Both the position numbers and the translations under genes were made by a program. A DNA stretch of 64,000 nucleotides from Io17-Chloro-G2 sp963663135 (lineage in GTDB: Bacteria > Chloroflexota > Dehalococcoidia > Lucifugimonadales > UBA3495): NCBI GenBank assembly GCA_963663135.2, contig CAXXRM010000003.1, positions 248,001 to 312,000 of the forward strand. Direction: 5' to 3'. This document shows, piece by piece, positions 24,512-32,870 of this stretch. The notes under the pieces are model-generated. The model made no database searches and was not told where the DNA came from. It saw nothing but the letters and a program-made list of their open reading frames with translations. The number at the start of each line of letters is the position of its first letter. The stretch's first letter is position 1.

Positions 24512-25341
24512 TCGCTCAACATGAACGAGGGATCCAGGTAGTAGACTCCTCCGGCCAGCATCTGCTGCAACTGGGACCCCAGCGAGTTGAAACCGGCCGA
24601 GGCGCCGGCGCCCCTTCCCCCCAGCCTGTCCGAAAAGGACCTGCGCGGCCTCACCCAATGAGGCCTGGGCCGGGCCCGACCCAATTCGGCGGCAGCCGCC
24701 AATGCCTGGTCAAACCCTCCGATTTGGTCCACCAGGCCAAGCTCCAACCCGCGACGGCCGGTAAACACCTCGCCCGTAGCCATTTCCCTGACCGAGCTTT
24801 CCTCCAGAGACCGTCCCTCGGCCACCACCTCGACGAAATTTTGGAACACTTCCGCTATTAGTCCTTGGAATTTTCCTTCCTCCTCGGTGGTCGGGCTTCT
24901 CCAGAACCCGGTCATGTCTTTGAATGCCCCGCTCTTGAAAACGGAAAACTGGACGCCCACTTTGGCCAGCAATTGTTCCAACACCGGCCGGAGATAAATC
25001 ACGCCTATTGAACCAACCATCGCTGTGGGTAAAGCGAAGACCTGGCTGGCGGCGCAGCAGAGATAATATCCACCGGAAGCCCCTATGCCCCTGACGTAGG
25101 CCACCACGGGTTTGTGTTCGGCAACCCTGCGGATGTCATGGTAGAGGACCTCGGAGCCTGCGGCAGACCCGCCCGGGGAGTCAATGTCCAGCAGCAGCGC
25201 CCGAAAACGTTTGTTCCGGGCTACCGAGTCAAAAAGCCTGGAGTAGGTAGCAATGCCAACCCGGCTGCCTATCGCGCCATGGATTTCCACCACGGCTACA
25301 CCGGCGCGCCGTCTGAATAGTGAGGGCATCTTGTCTCCCAA
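24496..25341 (-). CDS. sppA: Signal peptide peptidase SppA, S49 family
   Basis: 281 aa, single-domain form. Ser nucleophile in GIGASGGYYLCCAA near residue 92; general-base Lys in FKSGAFKDM near 142. LDIDSPGGSA is the conserved strand before the oxyanion loop. No N-terminal membrane helix is visible: the start reads MGDKMPSLFRRRAGVAVVEI, so this copy may be soluble or membrane-associated through oligomers. An ATG four codons in (25329) is an alternative start. Confidence 0.9.
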   Translation of the reverse strand: MGDKMPSLFRRRAGVAVVEIHGAIGSRVGIATYSRLFDSVARNKRFRALLLDIDSPGGSAAGSEVLYHDIRRVAEHKPVVAYVRGIGASGGYYLCCAASQVFALPTAMVGSIGVIYLRPVLEQLLAKVGVQFSVFKSGAFKDMTGFWRSPTTEEEGKFQGLIAEVFQNFVEVVAEGRSLEESSVREMATGEVFTGRRGLELGLVDQIGGFDQALAAAAELGRARPRPHWVRPRRSFSDRLGGRGAGASAGFNSLGSQLQQMLAGGVYYLDPSFMLSDYPSG

Positions 25342-25447
25342 ATCGCCCGGATGCTTCTGTTTTCCAGTCTACCCTTCCGGCCGCTAACCCAATAATACTT
25401 GGGGGGCATGTCCCGCGCCATAGTTGCCAGCGGAAATCCGTACCCCG

Positions 25448-25905
25448 TCCCCCAACCGTCATTCTCGCCGCCGCGGGAATCCAGAGCCCTTTTTGTCATT
25501 CCACCTGGTGAAGGCAGGCAGGACCTGTCCGGCATCGGCGAGGCGCCTCACCCCCCAACCGTCATTCTCGCCGCCGCGGGAATCCAGAGCCCTTTTTGTC
25601 ATTCCACCTGGTGAAGGCAGGCAGAACCTGTCCGGCATCGGCGAGGCGCCGCACCCCCCAACCGTCATTCTCGCCGCCGCGGGAATCCAGAGCCCTTTTT
25701 GTCATTCCACGTGGTGAAGACAGGCAAGACCTGTCCGGTATCGGCGAGGCGCCTCACCCCCCAACCGTCATTCTCGCCGCCGCGGGAATCCAGAGCCCTT
25801 TTTGTCATTCCACCTGGTGAAGACAGGCAGGACCTGTCCGGCATCGGCGAGGCGCCTCACCCCCCAACCGTCATTCTCGCCGCCGCGGGAATCCAGAGCC
25901 CTTCC
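25448..25905 (+). repeat. Tandem array, five REP-like units of 103 bp
   Basis: GTCATTCTCG recurs at 25458, 25561, 25664, 25767 and 25870, exactly 103 bp apart. Each unit is core CGTCATTCTCGCCGCCGCGG, GAATCCAGAGCCCTTTTTGTC, then a body with GGCAGGACCTGTCCGGCATC. Units are nearly identical, with a few base changes (for example CCACCTGG versus CCACGTGG). Because 103 is not a multiple of three, the same protein-like strings appear in several frames; I regard these as non-coding. Confidence 0.92.
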
Positions 25906-25999
25906 CCCAACCTCCCTGGTAGAGAAATGCGGGAAATGCAAGTTGTGAACATGCTCGCGCTAACGGCAACCGAAAACCTTTGGCGAAGCCGTTCAACCC

Positions 26000-26037
26000 A
26001 AAACAAAAACCGACCGAGTTGACTCTTCGGCCGGTTT
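26000..26037 (-). terminator. Intrinsic terminator of the substrate-binding-protein gene
   Basis: Stem AAACCGACCGA / TCGGCCGGTTT with one mismatch and a 9-base loop. On the minus strand it is followed by GGTTTTTGTTTT. Confidence 0.8.
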
Positions 26038-26074
26038 CGTTTTTATGGTAGCCACCGTGGGTCAGGTTTGTGGG

Positions 26075-27001
26075 TTAGTCGTCGGCTGCCGCTCCCGCGG
26101 TTTCCACTATTCGGTTCTCCACCAAGTCGGTGGCACAGGCGGCGTCGGTCAACAGGCCCCAGCGGACCATCCAATGGTAGGTGTCTTCGACGATCTCGTC
26201 GGTGTAGGGCTGCTGATCAGTGTAGCGCAGCCGGGGGAGGTGAAAGTCCTCGGCAGTCAATCCACCCCACCGTTCCGCTATCGGCGAAAACCTGGGGTCG
26301 TCAATCAAATAGCTGGTGAACCGGCGCTTGTCACCGTTAATCAGTGTGATGGCTCGCGCCACGGCTCGGTTGATAGCGGCGAAGGTGTCGGCGTCCATGT
26401 CGTCGCTGGCGTTTTCGGCCCCCAGGTAGTGACCCTCGCAAACGGCGCGGCAACCCAGCTTTTCGGCCAGGGCGATATAGGGCTCCATCAAGACCGCGGC
26501 GGCGACCTCGCCGTTCATCATTGATTCAAACCGCTGCTCCGGAGAACCGTAATGGACCAGCTTGATCTTCTCTTTGGGGAGATAACCTTCCATCAACCGC
26601 AGCGCCACGTAGTGAGAGCCGGCGTGGAAATTCACGGCGATGGGCAAATTACGCAGAGTGCCGGGGTAGTAGTGATTCGAATCAGGGCTCACCATGATGG
26701 CCTGGCTGGCTACTGCCGATCGCAAAGCGATTATCTTGGCGCCCTGGTTGCTTTCATAGGCCCGACGGACCTGACCCTCCTCTCAAGCGCGGTAGATGGA
26801 CACCTGCCCTGTTTCAAAGGCGGTGTGCCCCAGGATCGGATTGACATCTTCGGGATTCTCAGTATGTTTGACGATACCCCCGCCGACGCTTTTGACGAAT
26901 TCCATATCGATGCCCTCGGCTTCGAAGAACCCCTCGTCTTTCGCGACCAGCCAGGGCAGGCTGAACACCGTGCCGCTGGTTTCGCTCATCACCTTTTTCA
27001 T
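26075..27001 (-). pseudogene. ABC-type substrate-binding protein (NMT1/SsuA-like) interrupted by an in-frame TGA
   Basis: Read through the stop it is about 308 aa. The start MKKVMSETSGTVFSLPWLVAKDEGFFEAEGIDMEFV matches the opening of NMT1/THI5-type periplasmic binding proteins but lacks an obvious signal peptide. TGA at 26783-26785 follows QVSIYRA; the same frame continues EEGQVRRAYESNQGAKIIALRSAVASQ without any gap. The second half has LPIAVNFHAGSHYVALRLMEG, MMNGEVAAAVLMEPYIALAEKLG. One base change explains the break; CGA or TGG are possible ancestral codons. AGGAAGAGG precedes the ATG. No permease or ATPase gene is nearby. Alternatives are sequencing error or recoding. Confidence 0.78.
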
Positions 27002-27132
27002 CGCAGTACCTCTTCCTGACGTAAACCTAGATGAATCGAATGCCAAATGGACTACTCGCCGCAGTCTAGCAGATAATGTCGGCCACGGGCAACACTGGGA
27101 TGCCGGCGGATACTCAGCATCGATATGCATTC

Positions 27133-27161
27133 TTGAGTGTAATAACGCCGGACGTTAATAT
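27133..27161 (+). promoter_or_regulatory. Promoter of the HigBA-like module
   Basis: TTGAGT (27133-27138), 17-bp spacer, TAATAT (27156-27161). The predicted transcription start is near 27168-27170, at the expected first codon of the toxin. Confidence 0.65.
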
Positions 27162-27169
27162 AACGCGCA

Positions 27170-27448
27170 GTCAATCGATTCCGGGACCATGATTCTGAAC
27201 GGCTCTTCAACGGGGAACCGGTTCGTGGCCTGCCGCCTGACATTCAACGCCGGGCGCGAATGAGATTGCAGCGGGTCATTGCCGCAGCGGCGTTGACCGA
27301 CCTCGGACTGCCGCCCTCCCACCGGCTCGCACCGTTGCGTGGTGACCGGATCGGCGCCCATAGCATCCGCATCAACGACCAGTGGCGCGTGTGCTTCCTC
27401 TCGACAGACCAGGGCGCAATGGAGATTGAAGTCACGGACTTCCACTGA
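27170..27448 (+). CDS. higB: HigB/RelE-type toxin, start codon abnormal
   Basis: The frame from 27170 gives 92 residues, the usual HigB length: NRFRDHDSERLFNGEPVRGL, then PPDIQRRARMRLQRVIAAAAL, LGLPPSHRLAPLRGDRIGAHSIRINDQWRVCF and IEVTDFH. The expected initiator position is GTC, not GTG or ATG, and an in-frame TAA lies three codons upstream. The first in-frame ATG (27260) would drop about 30 residues. RelE-fold ribosome-dependent RNase activity is known for the family; expression here is doubtful. It directly precedes the frameshifted higA. Confidence 0.75.
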   Translation, partial: VNRFRDHDSERLFNGEPVRGLPPDIQRRARMRLQRVIAAAALTDLGLPPSHRLAPLRGDRIGAHSIRINDQWRVCFLSTDQGAMEIEVTDFH

Positions 27449-27460
27449 GGAGGAAACCCA

Positions 27461-27752
27461 ATGACCACGCCCCACCCGGTTCACCCGGGGGGAACATCTG
27501 GCAGAGATCCTGTCAGAACTCGGAATCAGCCAGTACCGGTCGGCCAAGGCGATAGGAGTTCCCCCGATACGCATCAATGACATCGTTCATTGCCGCAGGT
27601 CGATTACCGTCGACACGGCGCTGAGAATCGGACAAGCCCTGAGAATAACCCCCGAGTTCTGGTTGAACCTCCAGCGAATGTACGACCTGGACTTGGCCCA
27701 CGCTTCGACCGACACCCGAGCCATTGAATCCCTCGTCAAGGCATCCTACTAA
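27461..27752 (+). pseudogene. higA: HigA-type antitoxin with a one-base frameshift in a G run
   Basis: ATG at 27461 with AGGAGG about 7 bp upstream. The first ten codons read MTTPHPVHPG, then six G (27487-27492) where five would keep frame. From 27492 the next frame reads EHLAEILSELGISQYRSAKAIGVPPIRINDIV, HCRRSITVDTALRIGQALRITPEFWLNLQRMYDLDLA and ends at TAA 27752: the complete XRE-type HigA fold. The 0-frame product stops after about 40 residues. Either a real inactivating insertion, slippage, or a homopolymer error. Confidence 0.82.
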
Positions 27753-27890
27753 CTCTGAGCAATCGCCCGCCTTCCGCGTTCCTTGACACCCCCCGCGGGC
27801 TGGCCTACCATCCTTGAAAACACTGGCCTTGAAAACTCTGGGAAAGCTCAGGCTTACGCCCCATCCCAATTTCCTGACTAGGAGAAACCG

Positions 27891-28973
27891 ATGAATTTCG
27901 GATTGTTCATGATGCCGCTGCACCCGCCACACCGGTCCTTCGCCGATTCCTATGACCGGGACATTGACCTGATCGTGGCGGCGGATAAGTTGGGCTACAA
28001 GGAAGCCTGGATCGGCGAGCATATTACCGAGCGTTGGGAAAACGCCCCTTGCCCGGACCTGCTTATCGCCAAGGCCTTGGCCCTGACCGAGCAGATTATT
28101 TTCGGGACGGGCGTGACCCTGCTGGCCATCCACAACCCGGTGGAGTTGGCGCACCGCCTCGCCATGCTGGACCATCTGGCCCGCGGACGGTTCTACTGGG
28201 GCATCGGCTCCCGCGGCCTGGCCACGGACCTGCAGATTTTCGGCATCGACCCCAAGCAGAGCGCCGAGGTAAGGGAGCGGGCGCACGAGGCCCTGGACGT
28301 GGTCCTCAAGATGTGGGCGAGTGAGGGCAAGTTTGACTACCACGGCAAATACTTCGACGTTTCGGCGCCGGAGTTGGACCCCATCCTGGGCCGGGGTTTC
28401 TACATGAAACCATACCAGACTCCCCATCCGCCCATCGGCGTAGCAGCTACTTCGATTTCATCGGACTCCATGCGAATGGCGGGGCAGCGGGGCTGGATCC
28501 CCATGAGCAGCTCCAACCTGGTCCCACAATACCTGAGGGGACACTGGGAAGTGGTGGCCGAAGGCGCTTCAAACGCCGGAATAACCCCTGACCGGTCGCA
28601 ATGGCACATCAACCGGGAGGTTTTCGTAGCGGAAACCAACGATCTGGCCCGGGAAAGGGCCCGGGAGCTCCTCGGCCGCAACTACGTGGAGCACCAACGG
28701 CCCAATCGCCTGGGGTCCGGGATGATGATCGGCAGCAAGATCGACCCCAACATGCCCGACGATGCAGTTGACGTCGAATACCTGATGGAAAACCTGTGGA
28801 TCGTGGGAGGCCCACAGGAGTGCGCCGACCAGATACGGAACCTTTACGAGGAAGTAGGCGGTTTTGGCACCTTGCTCAACATTACCCAGGACCCGGAAGA
28901 CCCCCAGTGGGAGCACGACTGCTTGCGGCTCTTGATCGAAGAGGTTGCCCCCAAGCTAGCCGACCTGGCTTAA
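27891..28973 (+). CDS. LLM-class flavin-dependent oxidoreductase (bacterial luciferase-like)
   Basis: 360 aa. TIM-barrel family using reduced FMN, with O2 or F420 chemistry depending on the member. Signatures: MNFGLFMMPLHPPHRSF, LGYKEAWIGEHITERWENAPCPDLLIAKALALTEQIIFGTGVTLLAIHNPVELAHRLAMLDHLARGRFYWGIGSRG, and C-terminal WIVGGPQECADQIR. It most resembles the limonene-monooxygenase-like/alkanal monooxygenase branch. GGAGAAACCG precedes the ATG. It is followed by a strong terminator, so it is monocistronic. The substrate is unknown. Confidence 0.86.
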   Translation: MNFGLFMMPLHPPHRSFADSYDRDIDLIVAADKLGYKEAWIGEHITERWENAPCPDLLIAKALALTEQIIFGTGVTLLAIHNPVELAHRLAMLDHLARGRFYWGIGSRGLATDLQIFGIDPKQSAEVRERAHEALDVVLKMWASEGKFDYHGKYFDVSAPELDPILGRGFYMKPYQTPHPPIGVAATSISSDSMRMAGQRGWIPMSSSNLVPQYLRGHWEVVAEGASNAGITPDRSQWHINREVFVAETNDLARERARELLGRNYVEHQRPNRLGSGMMIGSKIDPNMPDDAVDVEYLMENLWIVGGPQECADQIRNLYEEVGGFGTLLNITQDPEDPQWEHDCLRLLIEEVAPKLADLA

Positions 28974-29054
28974 AGCGGTGGTGCCTGAGTAGGCTTCACG
29001 CACCTTATGGTTTGACCCTCGCCCACTGCCGATTGCAACAGCCGGCAATTAAAG

Positions 29055-29089
29055 AGCCCCCAGGTCATTTCGCTGACCTGGGGGCTTTT
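29055..29089 (+). terminator. Intrinsic terminator after the LLM oxidoreductase
   Basis: 13-bp stem AGCCCCCAGGTCA / TGACCTGGGGGCT with loop TTTCGC and TTTT. It can also serve the convergent LLM gene at 29132. Confidence 0.9.
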
Positions 29090-29131
29090 GCTTGCACCGG
29101 TGTGCCTGTAGCGAATTGTACTGCCGGGTTT

Positions 29132-30316
29132 CTAGCCGGTGGTTCTTTTCGACTTGGTGAACTCGGGAATCACGTGCTTGCCGAACATTTCGATGGACTT
29201 CATGACCTCATCGTGTCCCACCGTTTCAGTGGCCATCAGGAATTGGACCTCGTCCACCCCGGATTCCTCATGAATCTTGGCTGCGGCGATACAGCTGTCC
29301 GGGTCACCGGCGATGATGATGCCCCGCTCGGCCATCGTGTCCGCGTCGAACTCTTCCCAAATTTTTTGGGCTAATGCGCTCCCGCCGGACAGGTCGAATG
29401 CTGATGCGCCGTTGCCACTGGGTTCCGGGACGCTGCCGCCATCGGGAACCTCAATGTACCTGGAGAAGTTCTGAGCCAGGTGTTCGGGGACGCCGCCCCA
29501 CTGTTCCAACAACCTGGAGTAGATATCCTTCTGGTCCTGGACGTACGGCCGACCCGGCCCGAAGAAGGTCTTCAGAGACTGGGCGCACAGCTCCCTGGTG
29601 GCGTGATTGTCCTCTCCGCAGAGGCCAAAGCACCCGCTGAGCCACTGGTTGTTCACGAACTGACCCACGGGGTTGGCTTTTTTGATGTTCTCCCGGTAGG
29701 CATTGATATGGGGTTCCAACACCGACGGAGCGTTGACCCCCAGGGCCATGACTCCGATTCCCTTTTCCGCTGCCAGTTCGTAGGTGGCCGGCTGTAGGGC
29801 GGCAACCCAGATGGGGGGATGGGGCTTCTGGAAAGGCTTGGGCAAAACCTGCCGCGGCGGCACGCTCCAGAACTTCCCTTCCCATTCAAAGGTTTCAGAC
29901 TCCCATATCTTGGGGATCATCGTTATAGACTCGTCCCACATCTCCCGGGTGTCTCGGGGGTCGATTCCCATCCCCACCTGCTCATAGGGCGCCGACCGGC
30001 CGGTGCCGAACTCGACCCGTCCGTTGGAAAGCTGGTCCACCATCGCTACCCGCTCGGCCACCCTCACCGGATGGTGGTAGGGCAGGATCACCACGCCGAA
30101 TCCCAGCCGGATGTTCTTGGTCAGCCGGCTCAACGCGCCAAATATGACCTCCGGGCAGGGGGAGGAAGAAAAAGTGGTGAGGAAATGGTGCTCCACGAAC
30201 CACACTGCGTCGAATCCCATCTTGTCGGCCAGAACACACTGCTCGATAGTCTCTTCAACCACCGCGTGGTCATCCAAAACGGGCCTTTGCATCTCGCAAG
30301 CCAGTGAAAATCTCAT
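29132..30316 (-). CDS. LLM-class flavin-dependent oxidoreductase
   Basis: 394 aa. Recognisable blocks: MRFSLACEMQRP, DKMGFDAVWFVEHHFLTTFSSSPCPEVIFGALSRLTKNIRLGFGVVILPYHHPVRVAERVAMVDQLSNGRVEFGTGRS, FQKPHPPIWVAALQPATYELAAEKG, and IIAGDPDSCIAAAKIHEESGVDEVQFL. The EHHF segment and the FGTGRS turn are classic for FMN-dependent monooxygenases. It is convergent with the other LLM gene and not closely similar to it, so it probably has a different substrate. Confidence 0.86.
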   Translation of the reverse strand: MRFSLACEMQRPVLDDHAVVEETIEQCVLADKMGFDAVWFVEHHFLTTFSSSPCPEVIFGALSRLTKNIRLGFGVVILPYHHPVRVAERVAMVDQLSNGRVEFGTGRSAPYEQVGMGIDPRDTREMWDESITMIPKIWESETFEWEGKFWSVPPRQVLPKPFQKPHPPIWVAALQPATYELAAEKGIGVMALGVNAPSVLEPHINAYRENIKKANPVGQFVNNQWLSGCFGLCGEDNHATRELCAQSLKTFFGPGRPYVQDQKDIYSRLLEQWGGVPEHLAQNFSRYIEVPDGGSVPEPSGNGASAFDLSGGSALAQKIWEEFDADTMAERGIIIAGDPDSCIAAAKIHEESGVDEVQFLMATETVGHDEVMKSIEMFGKHVIPEFTKSKRTTG

Positions 30317-30538
30317 CCGTTAACTCCGGGGTTAAGCTCAAGTCTCATTGATATAGCTGTTCCAAAGATTCGCACAATTCTAACGTGAATCATTGGGAGG
30401 GGCAACACGCTCGGAACGCCGAAACTGTCTTCACGGGGGGAGCGGTGATGCGACTGGTTCCCAGCCCGCTTGTCCGGCTTGAATGGGTCTGAGGACCGGG
30501 GAATTCTCAGAAGCGACCCGGAGGTCCGGGGCCGGCTA

Positions 30539-31720
30539 TTATCCGCGGATCAACACGATTTCCCGTTGCATCGGCGACGTGGCGTAGGGGCCGGAGTTGG
30601 ACATGAAGGCGTCTATTTCGGACCGGACACCGAATTCCGGCAGGTAGATGCCGGGCTCAATGGAGAAACCCACTCCCGGTATGATGGGGCGGGTGTCGTG
30701 AGTCTCGAATCCGTCCAGGTTTACCGCCTCGCTGTGGACCTCGCGGCCTATGCTGTGGCCCAGTCTATGGGTGAAGTATTCGCCGTAACCCCTCGCCTCA
30801 ATGTAATCCCGGGCTACCGCGTCGGCCTGCCATCCCAGGACAATTTCATCCCGATTGAAGGACTCTTGCAAAAATGTCAGGGCCGCGTCTCTGGCGCCGG
30901 TGACGATGTCAAAGATTTCCTGATGGCGGGGTGGCGTCGCGTCTCCCACGTACGCCACCCAGGTGATGTCGGCGTAAACGCTGCCCTCGCTCTTGTCCCT
31001 TGCCCAAAGGTCGATCAGGACCCAATCTCCGTGCGCGATAACGCTGCTGCCCTGCGGTCCCGGCTCGTAGTGAGGGTCGGAGCAGTGGGAGTTGATCGAC
31101 ACTATCGGGCCGTCGGCGGTTTCTAGTCCTTCTTCGCTGAAGCGTCCCCGGATGAATTCGGCCACTTCATATTCGGTGGGGTCTTGCTCCAGGTGAGCGC
31201 CGATGTATTCGAAAGCCTCACCGACAATCCGGCCCAGCTTGGCCGCAGACGCGACGTGGCCCTCAAGCTGTTGGGGTGTCCAGCGCTGGGTGGCGTGCTG
31301 CATCAAATCGGCCGAGGTAACCACCGCTACCCCCAGGCTGCGGACCAACTCAACCGTTCCGGCGTCAACCCGGGAAACCCGTGGCAACAAGTTCCCGGGG
31401 GAGTATTCCATCGCCACTTCCGGTGCACCGGCCAGCACTTCCCCCAGGGCTTGAAGCATCGATTCCCGGTGCCGGTAGACCACCAGGTCTACGCCTGATT
31501 CCGAGAATTTACCGGCATCGACGTGATGCGTCAGAAGCTTGGCCGCCCCCTGGGCGGGTATGAACAGAAAGCACTGTCGGGTTACGTGACCCGATGGCGT
31601 GATCAGTTGGCGGAAGATGGGGTTGGAGTCCCGGTAGTCATAAACCAGCCAACCGGGCAGCGACTGGGTGGTGAGAAAATCCTGGGCGGCGCTGATTAAC
31701 GGGCTCAATGAACTTTGCAA
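30539..31720 (-). CDS. M24-family metallopeptidase (Xaa-Pro aminopeptidase-like)
   Basis: 393 aa, pita-bread fold. N-terminal creatinase-like domain (about 1-160), then the catalytic domain with metal ligands: Asp in WVLIDLWARD, Asp in SVYADITWVAY, His in THRLGHSIGREVH, Glu in FSIEPGIYLPEFGVRSEID and the final Glu of that block. It would remove an N-terminal residue before proline or act on a related amide. The start is TTG at 31720; the signal before it is modest, so a later start is possible. The SDR gene ends 52 bp upstream on the same strand, suggesting co-transcription. Confidence 0.86.
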   Translation of the reverse strand: MQSSLSPLISAAQDFLTTQSLPGWLVYDYRDSNPIFRQLITPSGHVTRQCFLFIPAQGAAKLLTHHVDAGKFSESGVDLVVYRHRESMLQALGEVLAGAPEVAMEYSPGNLLPRVSRVDAGTVELVRSLGVAVVTSADLMQHATQRWTPQQLEGHVASAAKLGRIVGEAFEYIGAHLEQDPTEYEVAEFIRGRFSEEGLETADGPIVSINSHCSDPHYEPGPQGSSVIAHGDWVLIDLWARDKSEGSVYADITWVAYVGDATPPRHQEIFDIVTGARDAALTFLQESFNRDEIVLGWQADAVARDYIEARGYGEYFTHRLGHSIGREVHSEAVNLDGFETHDTRPIIPGVGFSIEPGIYLPEFGVRSEIDAFMSNSGPYATSPMQREIVLIRG

Positions 31721-31772
31721 CGCGCTTCCGTCCCCCGATTAGAATCAGGCCGGTAAAATTAAGATGGTGAAA

Positions 31773-32567
31773 TTAGGCCAGGGTCTGGAGTTTGCCGCCG
31801 TCGATTACCACGTTGGTCCCCGTGAGGAAGCAGGAGCGCTCCGAAGCCAGAAATGCCACCAGGTCGCCCACTTCCTCGGGCTTTCCCAAGCGTTTCATGG
31901 GAATTCCCTCCGAGGCTTCTTGGAGAAGTTCTTCCGGGTCGCGCCCCAATTTCTCCGCCTGTTCCTGCAATGAGTCGGTAAAGAACCCGGTTTTGATCGG
32001 GCCGGCCAGGATGTTGTTGACCGTTATGTTGGAAGACGCCAGCTCGTTGGCCAGGGTCTTGGAATAACCCATCACCGCCATCTGGGCCGACAAAGACGGG
32101 GAAAACCGGTCTGCGGCCTGCTCCCCATAGGTGGGCAGAAGGTGAATGATCCGGCCCCACCGCTGCCGTTTCATGTATGGGATCACTTCCCGGCCCAACC
32201 GCACGGCGCTCAAGTAATTGTGCTCCATGGCGTCGGTTAGCGTTTCGTCGTCCATCTCCGAGGGCCGCCCCGCTGGACCGGCGCCGATGCGGGTCACCAG
32301 TATTCCCACCTGACCAAACCGGTTCACGGTGTCGCGCACCACTCTTCGAATGTCCCGCGCCACTCCAAGGTCGGCGGGAATAGCCAGAACGTGATGCTGA
32401 GACCCCAGGCGGGCCAGTTCTATTTCGGTGCGGCGGAGGTCACCCTCCGTGCGCGCGCAGATGGTTACCTTGGCGCCCTCGCGAGCGAAGGCCAACGCTA
32501 TCGCTCGTCCGATGCCCCTGCTGGAGCCGCCCACGATGGCGACCCGGTCTTCGAGGCCCAAATCCAT
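31773..32567 (-). CDS. SDR-fold protein with degenerate catalytic residues
   Basis: 264 aa. The Rossmann part is intact: VAIVGGSSRGIGRAIALAFAREG (TGxxxGIG-like), with Asp in PADLGVA. The usual NNAG is VTRIGAG. The catalytic region is altered: where FabG-like enzymes have Ser...YxxxK, this reads HLLPTYGEQ and then PSLSAQMAVMGYSK, placing Ser at the Tyr and Gln at the Lys position by my alignment. The C-terminal LTGTNVVIDGG is normal. It may bind NAD(P)H without classic oxidoreductase activity, or use another residue. Probably the first gene of an operon with the M24 peptidase. Confidence 0.8.
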   Translation of the reverse strand: MDLGLEDRVAIVGGSSRGIGRAIALAFAREGAKVTICARTEGDLRRTEIELARLGSQHHVLAIPADLGVARDIRRVVRDTVNRFGQVGILVTRIGAGPAGRPSEMDDETLTDAMEHNYLSAVRLGREVIPYMKRQRWGRIIHLLPTYGEQAADRFSPSLSAQMAVMGYSKTLANELASSNITVNNILAGPIKTGFFTDSLQEQAEKLGRDPEELLQEASEGIPMKRLGKPEEVGDLVAFLASERSCFLTGTNVVIDGGKLQTLA

Positions 32568-32870
32568 TTGTCCCCAGCCTTCAGTTGTTAGTGTGGATAT
32601 TGAACAAGGTGCGCCCTAGGGTTGGTCTCATCATAAGCAATGGAAAACCGGCCAGCAGAGTTGCGCGCCGGCAAGGTTGCACAACGGAAGTTGGGGGACC
32701 GCCAAGGGCTCGCTTTCAGAAAGTCATCAAGCGGCGAGCCGCTGTTGGCGAATGATGATGGGACAAAGTGCAATGTCGTTTTGAAGCCATTCGGCGTGGG
32801 CTTCCGGTTTCTAGTATCCGTTTCGTCTCCCAATCTCCAATGTTCAGTCCTGGCCGGGCGGCGGGGGCGG
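32568..32870. other. Intergenic spacer
   Basis: 303 bp between the CaiB-type gene and the SDR gene, both on the minus strand. No promoter or terminator stands out. Confidence 0.4.

Noticed and set aside
25448..25905. CRISPR array
   Set aside because: Units are about 103 bp and repeated in full, with no alternation of short repeats and unique spacers, and there are no cas genes.
25399..26022. Overlapping frames reading PPTVILAAAGIQSPF
   Set aside because: Products of the 103-bp REP-like array, present in all three frames.
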